64,000 nt of DNA from Cokeromyces recurvatus (GCF_025118155.1 NW_026251392.1:930001-994000); one strand, 5' to 3'; shown: positions 12,179 through 24,293, numbered from the stretch's first letter. The notes: generated by a model not told the origin, from the sequence alone. A program made the numbers and translations.

Positions 12179-15029
12179 ATGCCTAACGCTAGAAAAAAGA
12201 AAGCCGCCAAAAATGAAGACTTCAAAGTAAAAAAAAAAAAAATAGAACCAAGTTTATTTGATCCTTTTTCTTAACACTTTGGTCCTTCTTGTTTTTTTTT
12301 TTTTACTTTAATTAGAAAAAGAAACTCAAGGTGGGAAAGAAGAAGGCTCTTCCCGACAACTATACAGACACTTCATTTAAATCAAAAAGTAAAATCATCA
12401 AAACTGAATACATTGCTTGAAAACAAAAAAAAAAAAATAATCCCTAGTATTTATTTATTTATATTTTTTGAAGGTATTATTCTTCCCAATCAAAGTATAA
12501 ATGAAGATAAATCACATGAGATTACAACAAGTCGAAATCTTACTTTGTCAGATCTTGTTGTGCAATTAAAGCATTATAACTCTGGAGTTAAAAAAGGTAT
12601 AAAAAATTAAAAATTATATATCTTGGAGTATTCCGTAAAGACATTACTAAGAATTATTTTTATAGAGGCACTTTCTGGTTTATTAGAACTTTGTAATAGT
12701 CATCCAGAACTGCTAGTTTCTTCCTTGGGTCAAGTTGTTAATGGAGTCCTCAAGCTCTTTATTGACGATGTAAACAAAAAAAAAGAAAAGAAGAAAGAAA
12801 GAGAGAGAGAGAGAGAGAGAGATTTGTTTTATATATGCATATACATATACTTATTCTTAACTTTTTTATTTTGTTTTATTTTATTTTTACATAGGACCGA
12901 GAAGTGAGGAAAGCAACATATAATTTTTTAAAGGAGACGTTTATAGATATTGATCGAGTTGAACTTCAGCCATTTATGCCACTTTTAATCATCTATACCT
13001 GTTCAGCCATGACACATATCTTTGAAGACATTCGTTTAGATGCTGTCAAATTGATGAATTTATGGATTCAGATTGCACCTGATATAGTAGTGACCAAGTT
13101 TTGGGGACGTGTTACGGGCAACTATATGAGTTTACTTACTGTCGATTCGAATAACATGAATACAAGTGGCGGCAGTACTAATTCAATTGTATCTACATCA
13201 GGTACAACACCCATCACAACAGCAAGTATGAAGGCAGCTGTTAATAAATCACATTTACATATCCATAAAAATAAGTTAAGTCTCTTGACGAGTCTTTCAA
13301 ATTTCTTGGAAGCTGGTCTTTCTGAACAAAGTAGACATGACCCCTTTTGGTTTTTCTTGAATTATTTAGACAACAATAAACATACAAAGGATGCGTTTAG
13401 GCATAGAATGTCACAGTATTGTTCAGTAGACAATCAACAAATAGTAGAGTGGAAGGAACATAAAGCAAAGATTGGATTTATACCTATACATAGTATGGTA
13501 AATACCATGGCTCCTTATTTATCAAAATCAGCTGAATTTGCTACATTTTCACATTTACATCTTTTTGATAACACAAATACAACAAATCAAAGTAATATGT
13601 CTACAAATGAAGCGATAGATTTGCAACATAAAGAGTTTAGTACTGAGGAAAGATTAAGTCACATTAAGGTATGTCTTGAAGATAACAGCTTGTTTCTTAT
13701 TCACTATTTATTTATTTTATGTATTTTTTTTTATTTATTTAAAAAGCACTTGATTGAGACATTTCAACCTATTTTGGTTGCCTCTTGGCTAGAAGCTGCA
13801 CCCTCTGTCTTTATGTCTGTGAGCACAATCTCATTTACTCCAGCACTTGAACTCTTGTATGAAATCTTAAAATTGTCGTTAGTTTTATGGAGAGCTATGA
13901 TTGGATCCGAGAAAATTAAGACATTATCTAAGGAATGGCTTCATCATCATTTACAAACATTGCTTAAGCATTTTACTGTCTACTTTCCATTTGGTGCAGA
14001 TTCGTTCGGTAATCGTGGAGCCAAGGTGGATGAAGTGTTGCAATCCATGAATATTATGCTTTGTGAATTGACATCCTTGTTTTTATTGGCGAAAGCCATG
14101 CAACGAACTCACACTAATAATACACAGCAACGAAGCGGTAATAAGCGTAGAAAATTGGTACAAGAGGAAGAAGAAGAAGATGATGATGAGTTTAATTTAC
14201 CTGATTGGGCAGAAAGGGTAGTAGATCATGTCTTGGGAGTTCTTGGTCTAGATGATGCTGAAGGAGACAAGAATAGGTTATCATCAAGTTTCAAAACAGA
14301 AAATTTGATTTCTTTATTACCTGCCATTTGGGGCTTTTTGAATTGTCTAAGTTATGAAGAGAGTATCAGTATGTTCAAGGCTACTCTTGGGTATTTTCAT
14401 TTTTGTCAGCCTACTTCATCATCCAAACGAGTGCTATTAGACTTTATTATACGTATTTATTTGGTAAGAAGCTAAATTTAAATAGTTGCTTCATGTTATT
14501 TTATTTTATTTAATTACTTGTATTATATAGATCCAATCTACGCCAAGTTATAATGGACAATTTACTATTACAAAGCATTCAGAACTAGCCAATATATTAA
14601 CAGATTGGGTGGGAAGTCTTCCCAAGATGCTTTGGCAAATACGTTCCAATCATGTAGAAACAAGCAGGGTAAATATATATATATATATATGTACATGTAC
14701 ATGTATATATATGTGTATATATCTGTATACATATAAAGCTAACATATTATTTCTCTTAGACAATTTTAAATATTTTATGTGATATAGTGAAGCGTGGTGA
14801 CAAAGATCTTTTTGAATTAAGCACATTATTAGAGGTTGAAACAAAACTGGTGCCTTTCTTTTTTGTCAATCTTGCCAAGGGACCCCTATATGGGCCCTTT
14901 AATGATTTACCTGCAGATGTACAACAGCGTGCGCTCGATTATGTATTCTATTTAAATAGTGGATCTGAAAAAATGGCGTCTGCCATTGAACAATGTAAAA
15001 AACAACAAGACATTACTGTTAAATTATAG
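12179..15029 (+). CDS. IPI1: pre-rRNA-processing protein IPI1 / TEX10 homologue
   Basis: Subunit of the Rix1 (Rix1-Ipi1-Ipi3) complex, which acts in the nucleus in ITS2 processing and late pre-60S maturation. Eight exons: 12179-12226, 12316-12388, 12474-12596, 12666-12769, 12895-13668, 13747-14463, 14531-14668 and 14760-15029, about 748 residues. The basic N-terminus and the stretch KKKLKVGKKKALPDNYTDTS are typical of Ipi1. The motif LKHYNSGVKK, interrupted by an intron and resumed as EALSGLLELC, begins the ARM-like Ipi1 domain. The C-terminal half is helical and repeat-like. The intron at 13669-13746 has a length divisible by three and stays open, so a retained form would add 26 hydrophobic residues; splicing is more likely. 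The stop lies 16 bases from the stop of the convergent BolA gene. Confidence 0.9.
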
Positions 15030-15045
15030 AATAAATGGTTTATTA

Positions 15046-15628
15046 TTATTCTCTATCTATTTCTTCTTGTGTTTTTGTCTTGAGTGTTAAAGCATGTACG
15101 CCTTTATTTTGAAGTTCATCATCCAACAATCCATAAATTAAGCGGTGGCGTTGCATTAAAGTCTAGAAGGAAAGAAGAAAAACGGAAAAAAAAAAATTAA
15201 GTAAAATAAATAGCTGATGAATAATATTTACCTTTCCTTTGAATGCATCAGAAACGACTGTGACACTATAAAATAAAGATTTTATTATTCATTTTGATAG
15301 AGTCCTTTATATAAAGCCAATATTATACCTGAAATGGGTTTCTTTGTTGGTATTACCCCTCATAGGTTCATGATGGGCATGCAACTGTGACTCATTAATA
15401 GTTTCTAAAATAGTAGGATTCAAAGCTTCTGAAATCTAAATGAATTACATTGAGAATTTAATTTTTTTTTTTTTATGAAGGGGGGGAAGGAATTACTTTG
15501 CTTTCGATTGAAAGTTGAATGGGACCTTTATCTTGTGAAGTCATAAATTCCTTAAGAAAAAGTGAACTAGTAGAAGAATAGAAGCGAATTGAAGGAGTTA
15601 ATAATAAACGAGAAGACAAGAAAGACAT
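15046..15628 (-). CDS. BOL1: BolA-family protein (mitochondrial Bol1-like)
   Basis: BolA proteins work with monothiol glutaredoxins in iron-sulphur cluster delivery. Four exons, 15628-15497, 15435-15329, 15265-15232 and 15162-15046, join in frame to 129 residues. The N-terminus is rich in Ser, Arg and Leu without acids (MSFLSSRLLLTPSIRFYSS), which looks like a mitochondrial presequence. The BolA core follows: PTILETINESQLHAHH, THFRVTVVSDAFKGK, and the signature QRHRLIYGLLDDEL with VHALTLKT. The His in SQLHAHH and the RHR motif are the residues conserved in the family. The 34-nt third exon is very short, but it encodes the conserved VVSDAF strand. Confidence 0.93.
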
Positions 15629-15734
15629 GATAAATAAACAACAATAGTAATAATAAATTACTGGCGATTAAACCAGGTCTCGGATAATAAATAAATAAAT
15701 AAAAAATGAGTTTTAAAAGTATCTATTTTATATT

Positions 15735-16423
15735 TTATTCTTCTTCTTCTATTATTTTCTCAATGTAATCTTCCTTTACATCATAAATAGGTAAACTTGT
15801 TGAATTAGCAGTTTTAATTTGAAAGGAACGTATGTTTTCTTCACCACCCGGTGTTGCTTCGATAATTTTTTGATAAGCAGACATAAAGTTTTCAAAAGCA
15901 ATTTGATAACTCTGCATGGTGGTGGCAATTTTAACTGCATAACACGATCCAGTATGAAAATTCATGTAAGTTGATTTGGCCGTACGTAAAATTTCTTTTT
16001 GTAGATCTGGTTTATAAATATCAATGGGAATGGGTTCTCTTTTATACACATATAAATAGATAGTGTCAGATTTTGCTTTTCCTTGTATATTCGATTTCTT
16101 TTTTTTTCTTTAATCTACCTTCTCTTTTTATATACTTCTTTACCCAAAACCTTGTATAGATCACTAATGATCTGCTTTTGAGCCATAAACATGTCGAATT
16201 CCTCCATTAACTTTTGCTTTAAATCGGGTGTATTATATTGTTTCTTGAGATGCTTCAAGTCAATCACTTTATGCACACCTTTAATTTTCTTTTCTTTAAT
16301 TAAATCTTTATGTTTTTGTTGATTGTTTTTTGTAAATAAACAACGATGCACGCCAGGTGTTTGACAGCCATGTTTAAGAACACTAAAAAGCGGAAGTTGT
16401 GAATCGGGGGGTTTTTTTCTCAC

Positions 16424-16474
<51 letters not shown>

Positions 16475-16765
16475 TTCTCTTTCTCTTTTTTTCTTTTTTC
16501 TTATACAATGTGTTTATTGCTTACATTCGAGTGGGTCTGCCTTTTGTAAGAGTAATTTTATTAATTGTTGATACCATTAGCCAAACAGCTTCTTCTTCCT
16601 TTTCTGCATGTTCGGCTATATATTTATATAGTGCTTTAAAGGACTTTTTTGCCTATGAAATTAATGTTCAGTCTTTGTTCTTTTGAAGTTTTGGTATTTG
16701 TATTGCTTTATATGTATATATATATAGAAAAAGAGTACTTTTGCTTCGTTAATTTGCACAGACAT
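15735..16765 (-). CDS. UTP30: ribosomal L1-domain protein, UTP30/RSL1D1-like
   Basis: Nucleolar protein of the L1p/L10e superfamily (yeast Utp30 and Cic1, human RSL1D1), expected to bind pre-ribosomal RNA. Four exons, 16765-16739, 16652-16525, 16418-16119 and 16038-15735, give 252 residues, close to Utp30. Family features are the opening helix (KKSFKALYKYIAEHAEKEEE), the strand GRPTRIKKPPDSQLPLFSVL, the CLFTKN strand, KVIDLKHLKKQY, then KKRREPIPIDI and the C-terminal GSCYAVKIATT and SLPIYDV. The third exon is preceded by a long (CT)n tract inside the intron (16421-16480). The first exon is only nine codons. It is divergent from RPB8; the two starts are 219 bases apart. Assignment to UTP30 rather than CIC1 rests mainly on length. 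Confidence 0.87.
16421..16480. repeat. (CT)n microsatellite inside an intron
   Basis: An almost pure CT dinucleotide array of about 60 bases. It lies just upstream (on the coding minus strand) of the 3' splice site of exon 3 of the UTP30-like gene, where it reads as (GA)n. Confidence 0.9.
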
Positions 16766-16984
16766 CTATAGTATGAAAAAAAAAAAAATAAAAAAAAAAT
16801 AAAAATAAAAAAATAAAAGATAATGTAATAAAGTAGGCTAAGCCTCCCATAAGTTCATCATGTCTACCTTAAAAAGGCTATGTGACTGTGCTTCAGCATA
16901 GAGTTCATCAAAAATGTTTTTTTTTAATATACATATTTCTTTTTTTTTTTTTTTTTATTATTCTAATTAAATATTTAAGCCAAC
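16766..16984. promoter_or_regulatory. bidirectional promoter region of UTP30-like and RPB8 genes
   Basis: The 219 bases between two divergent start codons. It holds A-rich and T-rich tracts (about 16778-16818 and 16937-16956), as found in nucleosome-poor fungal promoters. Shared control of a ribosome-assembly gene and an RNA polymerase subunit would make biological sense but is inference. Confidence 0.55.
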
Positions 16985-17622
16985 ATGTCCAACGAGAACA
17001 TTTTGTTTCAAGATATCTTTGATATCAGAGATATGGACCCTCAAGGAAAGCGATTTGATAGAGGTATAATTAAGTCAAGCATAATTTTTTTTTAAACATG
17101 TATGAATAACATAAATGTATGTGTTTTTTTGAACATAGTTTCACGTCTTGTAGCACGTTCTGAAAATTATGAGATGGATTTAACATTAGATTTTAATGTT
17201 GAAATTTACCCCTTGAAGGTTGGAGAAAAGTTTTCATTAGTCTTGGCATCTTCACTTTCACTTGAACCTAAAGCAACTACAACAGAAGGAGTTGAAAAGA
17301 AAGAAAGCTGGCGTGAACGTGCACCAGGAGAACGTGATTTAAGTGATGAATATGAATATGTTATGTTTGGTAAAGTTTATAGATATGAAGATTCTAATAA
17401 GGGAGCTGCAGCTGGACAACAAGTGTAAGATTGATTTATTTATTTACATGTATAAAAATTATGAAATGATGGATTTTGACATTTTCCTCCTCTTTTTCTT
17501 TATATACATATAGCTCTGTATATGTTTCTTTTGGAGGTCTTTTAATGTGTTTAGAAGGCGATTATAGACATTTACAAAATTTAACTGTTGGTGAAAACAT
17601 TTATTTGTTAATGAGAAAATAA
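16985..17622 (+). CDS. RPB8: DNA-directed RNA polymerases I, II and III subunit RPB8 (ABC3)
   Basis: Shared small subunit of all three nuclear RNA polymerases. Three exons, 16985-17063, 17139-17424 and 17514-17622, join in frame to 157 residues. The family N-terminus is present ([19 protein letters not shown]), followed by [20 protein letters not shown] and [17 protein letters not shown]. The conserved [10 protein letters not shown] lies after a variable loop, and the end is [20 protein letters not shown]. Length slightly exceeds the usual 145-150 because of the acidic and basic loop between them. The gene converges with the phosphatase gene; the stops are 48 bases apart. Confidence 0.96.
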
Positions 17623-17670
17623 TTTTTAGAACCCAATGTAATAAAAATATTGTAAATATAATCTTTCTTT

Positions 17671-18309
17671 CTATTTATCGTCTTCAATAGCCCATAACCA
17701 AACAGATTCATCATAATTTTCAATCAGATCTTTCTCTTTTCTATATTTGGCATGCCAACCTTCGAATCCATTTCGTAAAACTTTAACCTGTAAAAAAAAA
17801 ACATAGCCATTAACGAATAAGTTACAACCTTTGAATATGCTTTTAAAAAAAAAGAAAAAAGAGTACTTTTTGATCACAATTTTTGTTTAAATTCTTTAAA
17901 GTTTCCATATAAATACGTGCTGATTTAGGACCTATTAAAAAAAAAAAAAGAAAGGTCAAGTTTAATCTAAGAAAAGAATGAAAGTTGAGTCAATTACCTC
18001 TCACTTGTGAAAGTGCACAATGAAAATAAATGATGGGAACTTTGGAATATTCAGTAATAAGGTTATTCACTTTATCATACATTTCATTTGCTGGCACATT
18101 AATAGCACCAGGAATATTTCCTCCCTTTGAATAAATTACAGAATTAGTCTTATCGAAAACATAACACAATTCACAAGTCATTCATTATTTACTCTATAAT
18201 CGTCACCACGAACATCTATAATAGCATAATCTCTACCGGGTAACTTGGACTTGTCTCGAATTAAGAGTTCAACTTCTTTAGGCTCTGCGTAAGTAATTGA
18301 ACTTGACAT
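17671..18309 (-). CDS. rhodanese-fold Cdc25-like phosphatase (Ych1/Arr2/Ibp1 type)
   Basis: Small single-domain rhodanese protein of the Cdc25 / arsenate-reductase group. Four exons, 18309-18193, 18124-17998, 17931-17867 and 17787-17671, give 141 residues. The active-site loop is FHCALSQVRGP with Cys75 and Arg81 (C-x5-R), the spacing of dual-specificity Cdc25-type phosphatases rather than sulphurtransferases. Other family marks are YAIIDVRGDDY near residue 28, GGNIPGAINVP after the first intron, and LRNGFEGWHAKY at the end. Yeast Ych1 is a phosphatase and Arr2 an arsenate reductase; which activity applies here cannot be decided. No arsenite pump is nearby. Confidence 0.92.
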
Positions 18310-18587
18310 TATTTAATAAGGAAAGAAGATTACTTGAAAAAAGAAAAAAAAAATGTAGACTATTATTTTATTGCTGTTGATAAAATAATAATATTTAACA
18401 CTAATAAATTTTATCAAGATAGGAACAATATTACCCTATGTATACATATTATATATTTATATAGTGTACTATAATTTCTTTAATATAACAACACACAAGG
18501 AAAGGATGCCTATATTTAGTTCAAACTTAATGTGATGCCATTTATTTATAAGAATTAAAAAAAAAAAAAGAGACAACGTAATTAGGG

Positions 18588-20665
18588 TTAATGATGTTGT
18601 GTTGTATTAAATACAGATGAATTGGATGACATTGTAGATGAAAAAGTAGATGAAATATCATGTTCTAATAGTGAAGAAGGCTTTAGTCTTTTACTACTTT
18701 CATCAATGAGAATAGGTTGAATCTCTTGCTGAGATTCATAAACATAAATTTTATGCAAGTTTTCATCCTCTGGTAAAAAATAAGTAGAAGAATCTTTACT
18801 TCTTCTCTTTCCTCCTACTTCTTCTTCGTCTTCATTCTCTTTTATCATAGTAGAAGAGAATGGCTTTGAATGACGTTTAAATTTCGCTACTGCTTGTATC
18901 TTGTAGAGTATAATACGATCATAGAAAGAAAGAGAGAGAGAGAGAAAAAAAAGGTTAAAAAAAAAGAAAAGAAAAGATAGAATTGGTATCAAATGACACT
19001 TACAACTGTAAAGATATGGCTTACACTTGTAATAGCACTTTGAATATCTTCATCTGTGATTTCTGACAAAACAGAATGACAATTTTCTTCTTGAGATATC
19101 ATGGGTTCCTGTCCATCATGAGTCACCCATGGATGATTCTAATTAAATCATGTTCAAGTAGGTATGTATGTATGTATATCTATAGCTCACTTTTTTTTTT
19201 TTTTTGTATTTGATGAATTACCCTTAATTCTTGCATTAGAATTCTTTTTGATGGATCCTTTTCTAATAGTCTTTGTAAAAGATCTATCAAAGATGGACTC
19301 AAGTTCTTATTGTATTTAACCCTGTATATAGAATAAATGAATGAATGAATGAATGAATGATTGATTGATTATTTGCTTTTGTTTTGTCTAATAATAATAA
19401 ATCTGTATATAACTACTACTTGCGGGTCACATTCAATCATTTTATATAAATCCAATATATTATCATTTGCGAATGGGACATGACCATGAACTAAGCAATA
19501 AAGGGTAACACCCATTGACCAAATATCCGCGGCTTTACCTGATACGACAGGATTCCTTTTGGCTGTACATAGTTCGGGAGGCATAAATGCTGGACTACCT
19601 GCTGTAGATTGAAGTGCATCATCTCCCTTTACAAACATTTCAGATACTCCAAAATCAACGATTTTTAGTACATTATTATCAGCTAATAAGAGATTATCCG
19701 GTTTAATGTCTAAGAGAAAGAAGAAAAAGAAAAATGGAAGGGAGAGAAGAGGTTCTTGGTTAGTTTATGTATGTATGTAAGAATCAAATAAATGGAATGT
19801 ATGTATATACCTCTATGAACAATGTCGTTATAGTGCACTATTATGTATTAGTTAATATCAATCGTTATAATTACTTTAAAAAAAAATGTTCATCTTACAA
19901 TACTCTATACCAAGTATCATTTGTCTAAAATAAAATCGAGAGATTTTTTCAGTATAAGGTGTAGCAGATTGATTTAGATTAATATGCATAATTACACCTT
20001 TATGCGCCATTTCCATCACTTTTTATTTATTTATTTATTTATTTTTTTTAATTACGGTGATTTAATATCTTGGTTAAGACACGTCTTTTTCTTTTTCTTT
20101 TTTTTCTTACCCATATAGAGAGAATCATGAGTAGGGTCGTCTAGGATCTCATATAGTTGAATTACATTACGATGGTTTAATTTTTTTAAAATAGCTACTT
20201 CAGAACGAACAAGGTCTAATGGATTATTCGAACCAAGTTGTTCTCCCAACACTTTGCCTCTGTGATGTTGTCTTAACATGGCTAATTGTTTTTTTCTCTT
20301 AAGTCGTAATTTACTAAACTCTTTAATAGCCTTATAAAGAAAAAAAAATATAATATAATAAAAAAATAAAAAAATAAAGGAGGATATGATAAAAAGTCAA
20401 CTTTTCACCAAGAAAAAAAAATAAATGAATGAATGAATGAATAAATAAAACTCACATATTTCTTATTGGTCACAGTATGGATGCCAAGATGAACAGTACC
20501 AAAGGTACCATGTCCTATCTCTTGTTGTAATAAATAATGATTTATCTTTCTTAAACCTTCCTTCGTCTCTGATGTGGTGGCCCCAAGTGTTTCTATGACA
20601 ACTGAAGTTGCTTCTTTCTTCTGATCGGTCGCTTTACTAGGTGATTTAGTATTGACGGTTGTCAT
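18588..20665 (-). CDS. Ser/Thr protein kinase, CaMKK / SNF1-activating type
   Basis: Upstream kinase of the CaMKK group (relatives S. pombe Ssp1 and yeast Sak1/Tos3/Elm1), which phosphorylate AMPK/Snf1-type kinases. Eight exons: 20665-20456, 20330-20111, 20018-19899, 19837-19811, 19709-19424, 19321-19222, 19138-19004 and 18899-18588, about 469 residues. Motifs: glycine loop GHGTFGTV (51-58), Lys73 in AIKEF, HRDIKPDN with Asp193, DFGVSEM (211-217), and TAGSPAFMPPEL, a CaMKK hallmark. HPWV closes the kinase domain. Exon 4 is a 27-nt micro-exon. The intron at 19423-19322 needs a GC donor (GCAAGT): only that keeps the frame, and it gives DPVKYNKNLSP, as expected. The C-terminal tail is Ser- and acid-rich. 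No calmodulin-binding helix is obvious. Confidence 0.92.
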
Positions 20666-20833
20666 GACACTTATTGTTTCCCCTTTCCGAGAAAAAAAAA
20701 ATAAATAAATAAATAAAATAAAAAAGGAGAGAATAATTATTTCTTTGTACTACACACAGTGATTATAAAACAAACACACGGACCTCCTCCTCCTCCTCCT
20801 CCTCCTCCTCCACTCTTATTTAAATTTCCGTCG

Positions 20834-20889
<56 letters not shown>

Positions 20890-21638
20890 AATAAAATCTT
20901 TGCTAAAAATTACAATGAAATTATAAAAAGAAACAATATTTTATTTTGACTATTACTGTACTGTACTGCACATCAATTTTTATGGTTATGACAAAACAAA
21001 AAAAAAAAAGTGGGGTTGTGTTTTATCTTAAGAGAAGGAGAAGGATGGGGGGGAGGAGGAGAGAGAGGGAGAGAGGGGAAGAAAAAAAAAAAAAAAGTAA
21101 TTACCTTTACCTAATATAAAACTTGAAGAAATTTAGATAAATATGTATATACATACACATGTTTCTTCTTTAATATCATTCCATTTTTTTTTTTTTTATT
21201 GAGGAGATTAAAAAAAAATCATGATTATTGTTTTAACTTTTCCGATCTGAAAAAAGATAATAAAAAAGAGCGAAAAAAAAAAAAAGAGGATGACTATTCT
21301 ATATATCAAGTGTTGCGGGGAGAAAAGACCTGGAGTAAAACATAACCAAAAAAAAAAACTTTTGATTTATAATATAGTTTCGGAAAATCGATAAATTTAT
21401 TCACAGAGAGAGAGAGAAAAAAAAAAGTTATATACAATGTTAAGTTCATCACATAATGCAAAAAAAAAAAAAAAATGTATGGTATGGTATACAATAAAAT
21501 GAAGAATGGGGTGGGAAGAAAAATAATAAAATAAAAACGTGTCTATTTATACTAAAATGATGATGAAGATGAAGACAAAATCTATACAAAATATACATGT
21601 ACATTTATATACACGTATATGCATATTGAGAAGGTGAA
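20666..21638. repeat. gene-free stretch with CCT array and 47-nt poly(A)
   Basis: Upstream region of the kinase gene and downstream region of the zinc-finger gene. It contains a (CCT)n array at about 20783-20811, an uninterrupted run of 47 A at 20841-20887, and a purine-rich GA/GGA stretch at about 21030-21095. No exon seen. Confidence 0.8.
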
Positions 21639-22304
21639 TTAAGGCAACACAGAATGAATAGAAGGAAGAGATTTATCAACGTAAGCATATTGACTTGTAA
21701 CAATAGGAGGCAAGACACGAGCTTGAGGAGGACGATCGAGAAGATCTAATAAACTTGCATGATGTTGAGTCTCACCCCCAGGAAGAGGAGGTCGGATGAA
21801 AACAGGCTCAGTTAGTTTACATTCAAGAGGAACCAACTTTTGTAAACTTTGATTTGATGATATGAGACGAGGAGAGATTTGAGGAGATGTCTCTGGTGTA
21901 AAAAGGAACTCTGCATCAGAATCCGAATGATGTTGAAAGTCATTAAAATGTGAACTTGTTGTAGATAAAGCTGGAGAGGGAGGCATTGAATGATGAGCGG
22001 TAAGAGCAACAGCAGTAACAGAAGGAGCAGGTGTAGCTGTACGAGCTCTCTTTGATTTATTCTGTCTACGTTCTCTTCTTTTATTAGGTGAAGTATGAAT
22101 ACGGACATGACGTGTTAATTCATCTGAACGAGAAAAGCGTTTTTCGCAACCTGGAAAAGTACATTTATGAGGTTTTTCACCTGTATGTGTTCTAATATGT
22201 CTAGTTTGATGTTCAAGACGATAAAAGGACTTGGGACACATAGGACATTTATATGGACGTGGTGTATTTGCTTTATCGACAGCTGCAATAGGTCGTTTTT
22301 TATT

Positions 22305-22344
<40 letters not shown>

Positions 22345-22409
22345 GACGGTGTAATAATAGGTAATGAATTAGATAAACATAAAAGACTAGAAGCTGCTTG
22401 ATAAGCCAT
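21639..22409 (-). CDS. C2H2 zinc-finger repressor, CreA/Mig1 type
   Basis: Single exon of 256 residues. A run of 13 glutamines (23-35) precedes two adjacent C2H2 fingers at about 53-77 and 83-107. The finger helices RLEHQTRH and RSDELTRH, joined by the linker TGEKPHKC, match the recognition residues of CreA/Mig1 carbon-catabolite repressors, which bind GC-rich boxes preceded by AT. A basic stretch ([16 protein letters not shown]) follows and is a likely nuclear signal. The remainder is Pro/Ser-rich. The protein is shorter than ascomycete CreA (about 400). Whether it is the main glucose repressor or one of several paralogues cannot be told. It lies next to a Snf1-activating-type kinase gene, and Snf1 inhibits Mig1 in yeast, which is suggestive but may be chance. 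Confidence 0.9.
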
Positions 22410-23254
22410 TTTTATTATTATTATTATTAAAGAATCAGTTTGAAATTAAAATGAAATTAAATCAAAATATTTATATATAAAAAAAAGGGGGGTAAAAAGA
22501 AAAAAAAAAAAAAAAAAGACAAAAGGAAAACATATCGCGTATTTATAGAAAAATAAAGCTTAAAAAAAAATAGGAATTCCATATTCGGTAAAAGAGCGAC
22601 AACTGGCTGATTTCAAAGATTAGGAAATTGGGGGGAGGGGAGGGAGAGAGGAAAGGTTGAAAGAGAAAGACATGAAAAAAAAAAAAAATATTAGTTGGTT
22701 TTAGTTTTTAAATGAGACAGTGTAAATCCCAAAAGCAGATAAGGTCAATTAACTAAAAACAGCAATCAACAAATTCACACGTACAATGAAATTTAATATA
22801 TATGAGCTCACTTGCTCCTCTATTTTATGTCATCTTCTCTATGAAAAAAAAAAAAAAAGTTCACACCTATTTTTAATGGCTTGTGCTTTATTAAACTTGG
22901 TGTGTTAACAAAGTAGTAATGTCATAATAATAAACAAAATGAAAAAAAAAGCCTCCTTTATTTTATTTTATCAAACGATCTCTCTTTTTTTAGCTCAATA
23001 TCACCCCACTGTATAAATCATTATTCCGATTATGATTTCCGTTGTCTCCACGATTTTTATGTTTGTTGTTTGTTTATGCTACTCCTAAACTTAAATTTAA
23101 GCCACATGATTGACAGTCACATTCTATAAACATGATTGTGTAGTTCACAGAAAAAAAAAAGCCTATTCATCAGCGTTATACTTTTACTTTTATTTTTTTA
23201 TTTTATTTTATTTTTTTTTTTTGTTCTTGTAAACGCGTAAAATAGAAATATAAC
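22410..23254. promoter_or_regulatory. upstream region shared by divergent CreA-like and RRP43 genes
   Basis: About 845 bases between two divergent starts. It is AT-rich with several A8-A19 runs and a G-rich purine stretch near 22630-22660. No exon was recognised. T-rich sequence (23185-23223) directly precedes the RRP43 start. Confidence 0.5.
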
Positions 23255-24293
23255 ATGTCAACTAAAACAACTGTAGCAACAGATAATTTCGAAATCTTTA
23301 AACGAATTCAACCTCATGAATATTTAAAACGATTTCTCGATCAGGGAGTTAGACCTGATGGAAGAGTATTAAATGAATTTAGAAAGACTATGATTACTTC
23401 AGGTGCCATCTCTACAGCTAATGCAAGTGCTATGGTTCGTTTAGGTGGTACAACTGTAGTTTGTGGTATAAAAGCTGAGGTATGTGAACCCAGAATAGAT
23501 GTTCCTAAAGAAGGTTATTTAGGTTAGTTAAAAAGGAGAGAAATAAATTGTGTAAATTTTTAATATTTTATTTTTTTATTTTATAGTTCCCAATGTTGAA
23601 TTATCTCCATTATGTTCACCTAAATTCAAACCTGGAGCGCCCTCTGAAAAAGCACAATCTGTATCCGAATTTATTAACCAACTTTTCTCAAAGTAAAATA
23701 AAAAAAAAATGAAAGATAGAAGGGGGAAACTCATTGATTTATTTTATGGAATAGGTCAGCCATTTTTCCTTTAGAAAGTCTATGTATAGAAGAAGGAAAA
23801 GCAGTTTGGGTATTATATGCAGATATTGTATGTCTAAATTACGATGGAAATATTTTAGATGCTAGTTTATTAGCTTTAAGTATTGCATTAACAAATTGTA
23901 AGTAAAGAAAAAAAAAAGGAAAGAAAGCTTTTATTTAGAATACAATCAACTTTATTAGTAAAATTACCCAAATCAGAAGTGACCGAATCTATGATAGTTG
24001 AATCCGATCCTAAAGAATTCCTTCCACCTATTCAACTCTCACGATTTCCTGTATCATCTACATTTTGTGTATTTAATCAACCTGATGTGATTTTATCAGA
24101 TCCAAATGATACAGAAGAAAGTTTAACAAAAGAAACAATGACACTTGTTATGGATTTTGATTATCAATTATGTCGAGTTTATAAAAATGGAGGAAGTACG
24201 ATTGATAAAGAAGGATTAAAGCAATGTATTGAAAATGCAAAACAAAGAACTAAAGAAGTAAAGGCCATGATTGACCAAATATTAACAAAATAA
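23255..24293 (+). CDS. RRP43: exosome complex subunit RRP43 (EXOSC8-like)
   Basis: Non-catalytic RNase PH-fold subunit of the nine-protein ring of the RNA exosome (nucleus and cytoplasm). Four exons, 23255-23522, 23587-23692, 23755-23897 and 23959-24293, join in frame to 283 residues. Family marks: FKRIQPHEYLKRFLDQGVRP DGR at the start, GAISTANASAMVRLGGTTVV, then FPLESLCIEEGKAVWVLYAD with NYDGNILDASLLALSIALTN, and VMDFDYQLCRVYKNGGSTID near the end. The start FEIFKRIQP...RFL is typical of Rrp43 rather than Rrp42 or Rrp45. At the last intron, two possible 3' sites were tested; only the one at 23958 avoids a stop and gives ALTNLKLPKSE. Confidence 0.94.

Noticed and set aside
12597..12665. LGVFRKDITKNYF-like reading inside an IPI1 intron as extra exon
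   Set aside because: Skipping it joins LKHYNSGVKK directly to EALSGLLEL, as in the family; including it breaks the frame.
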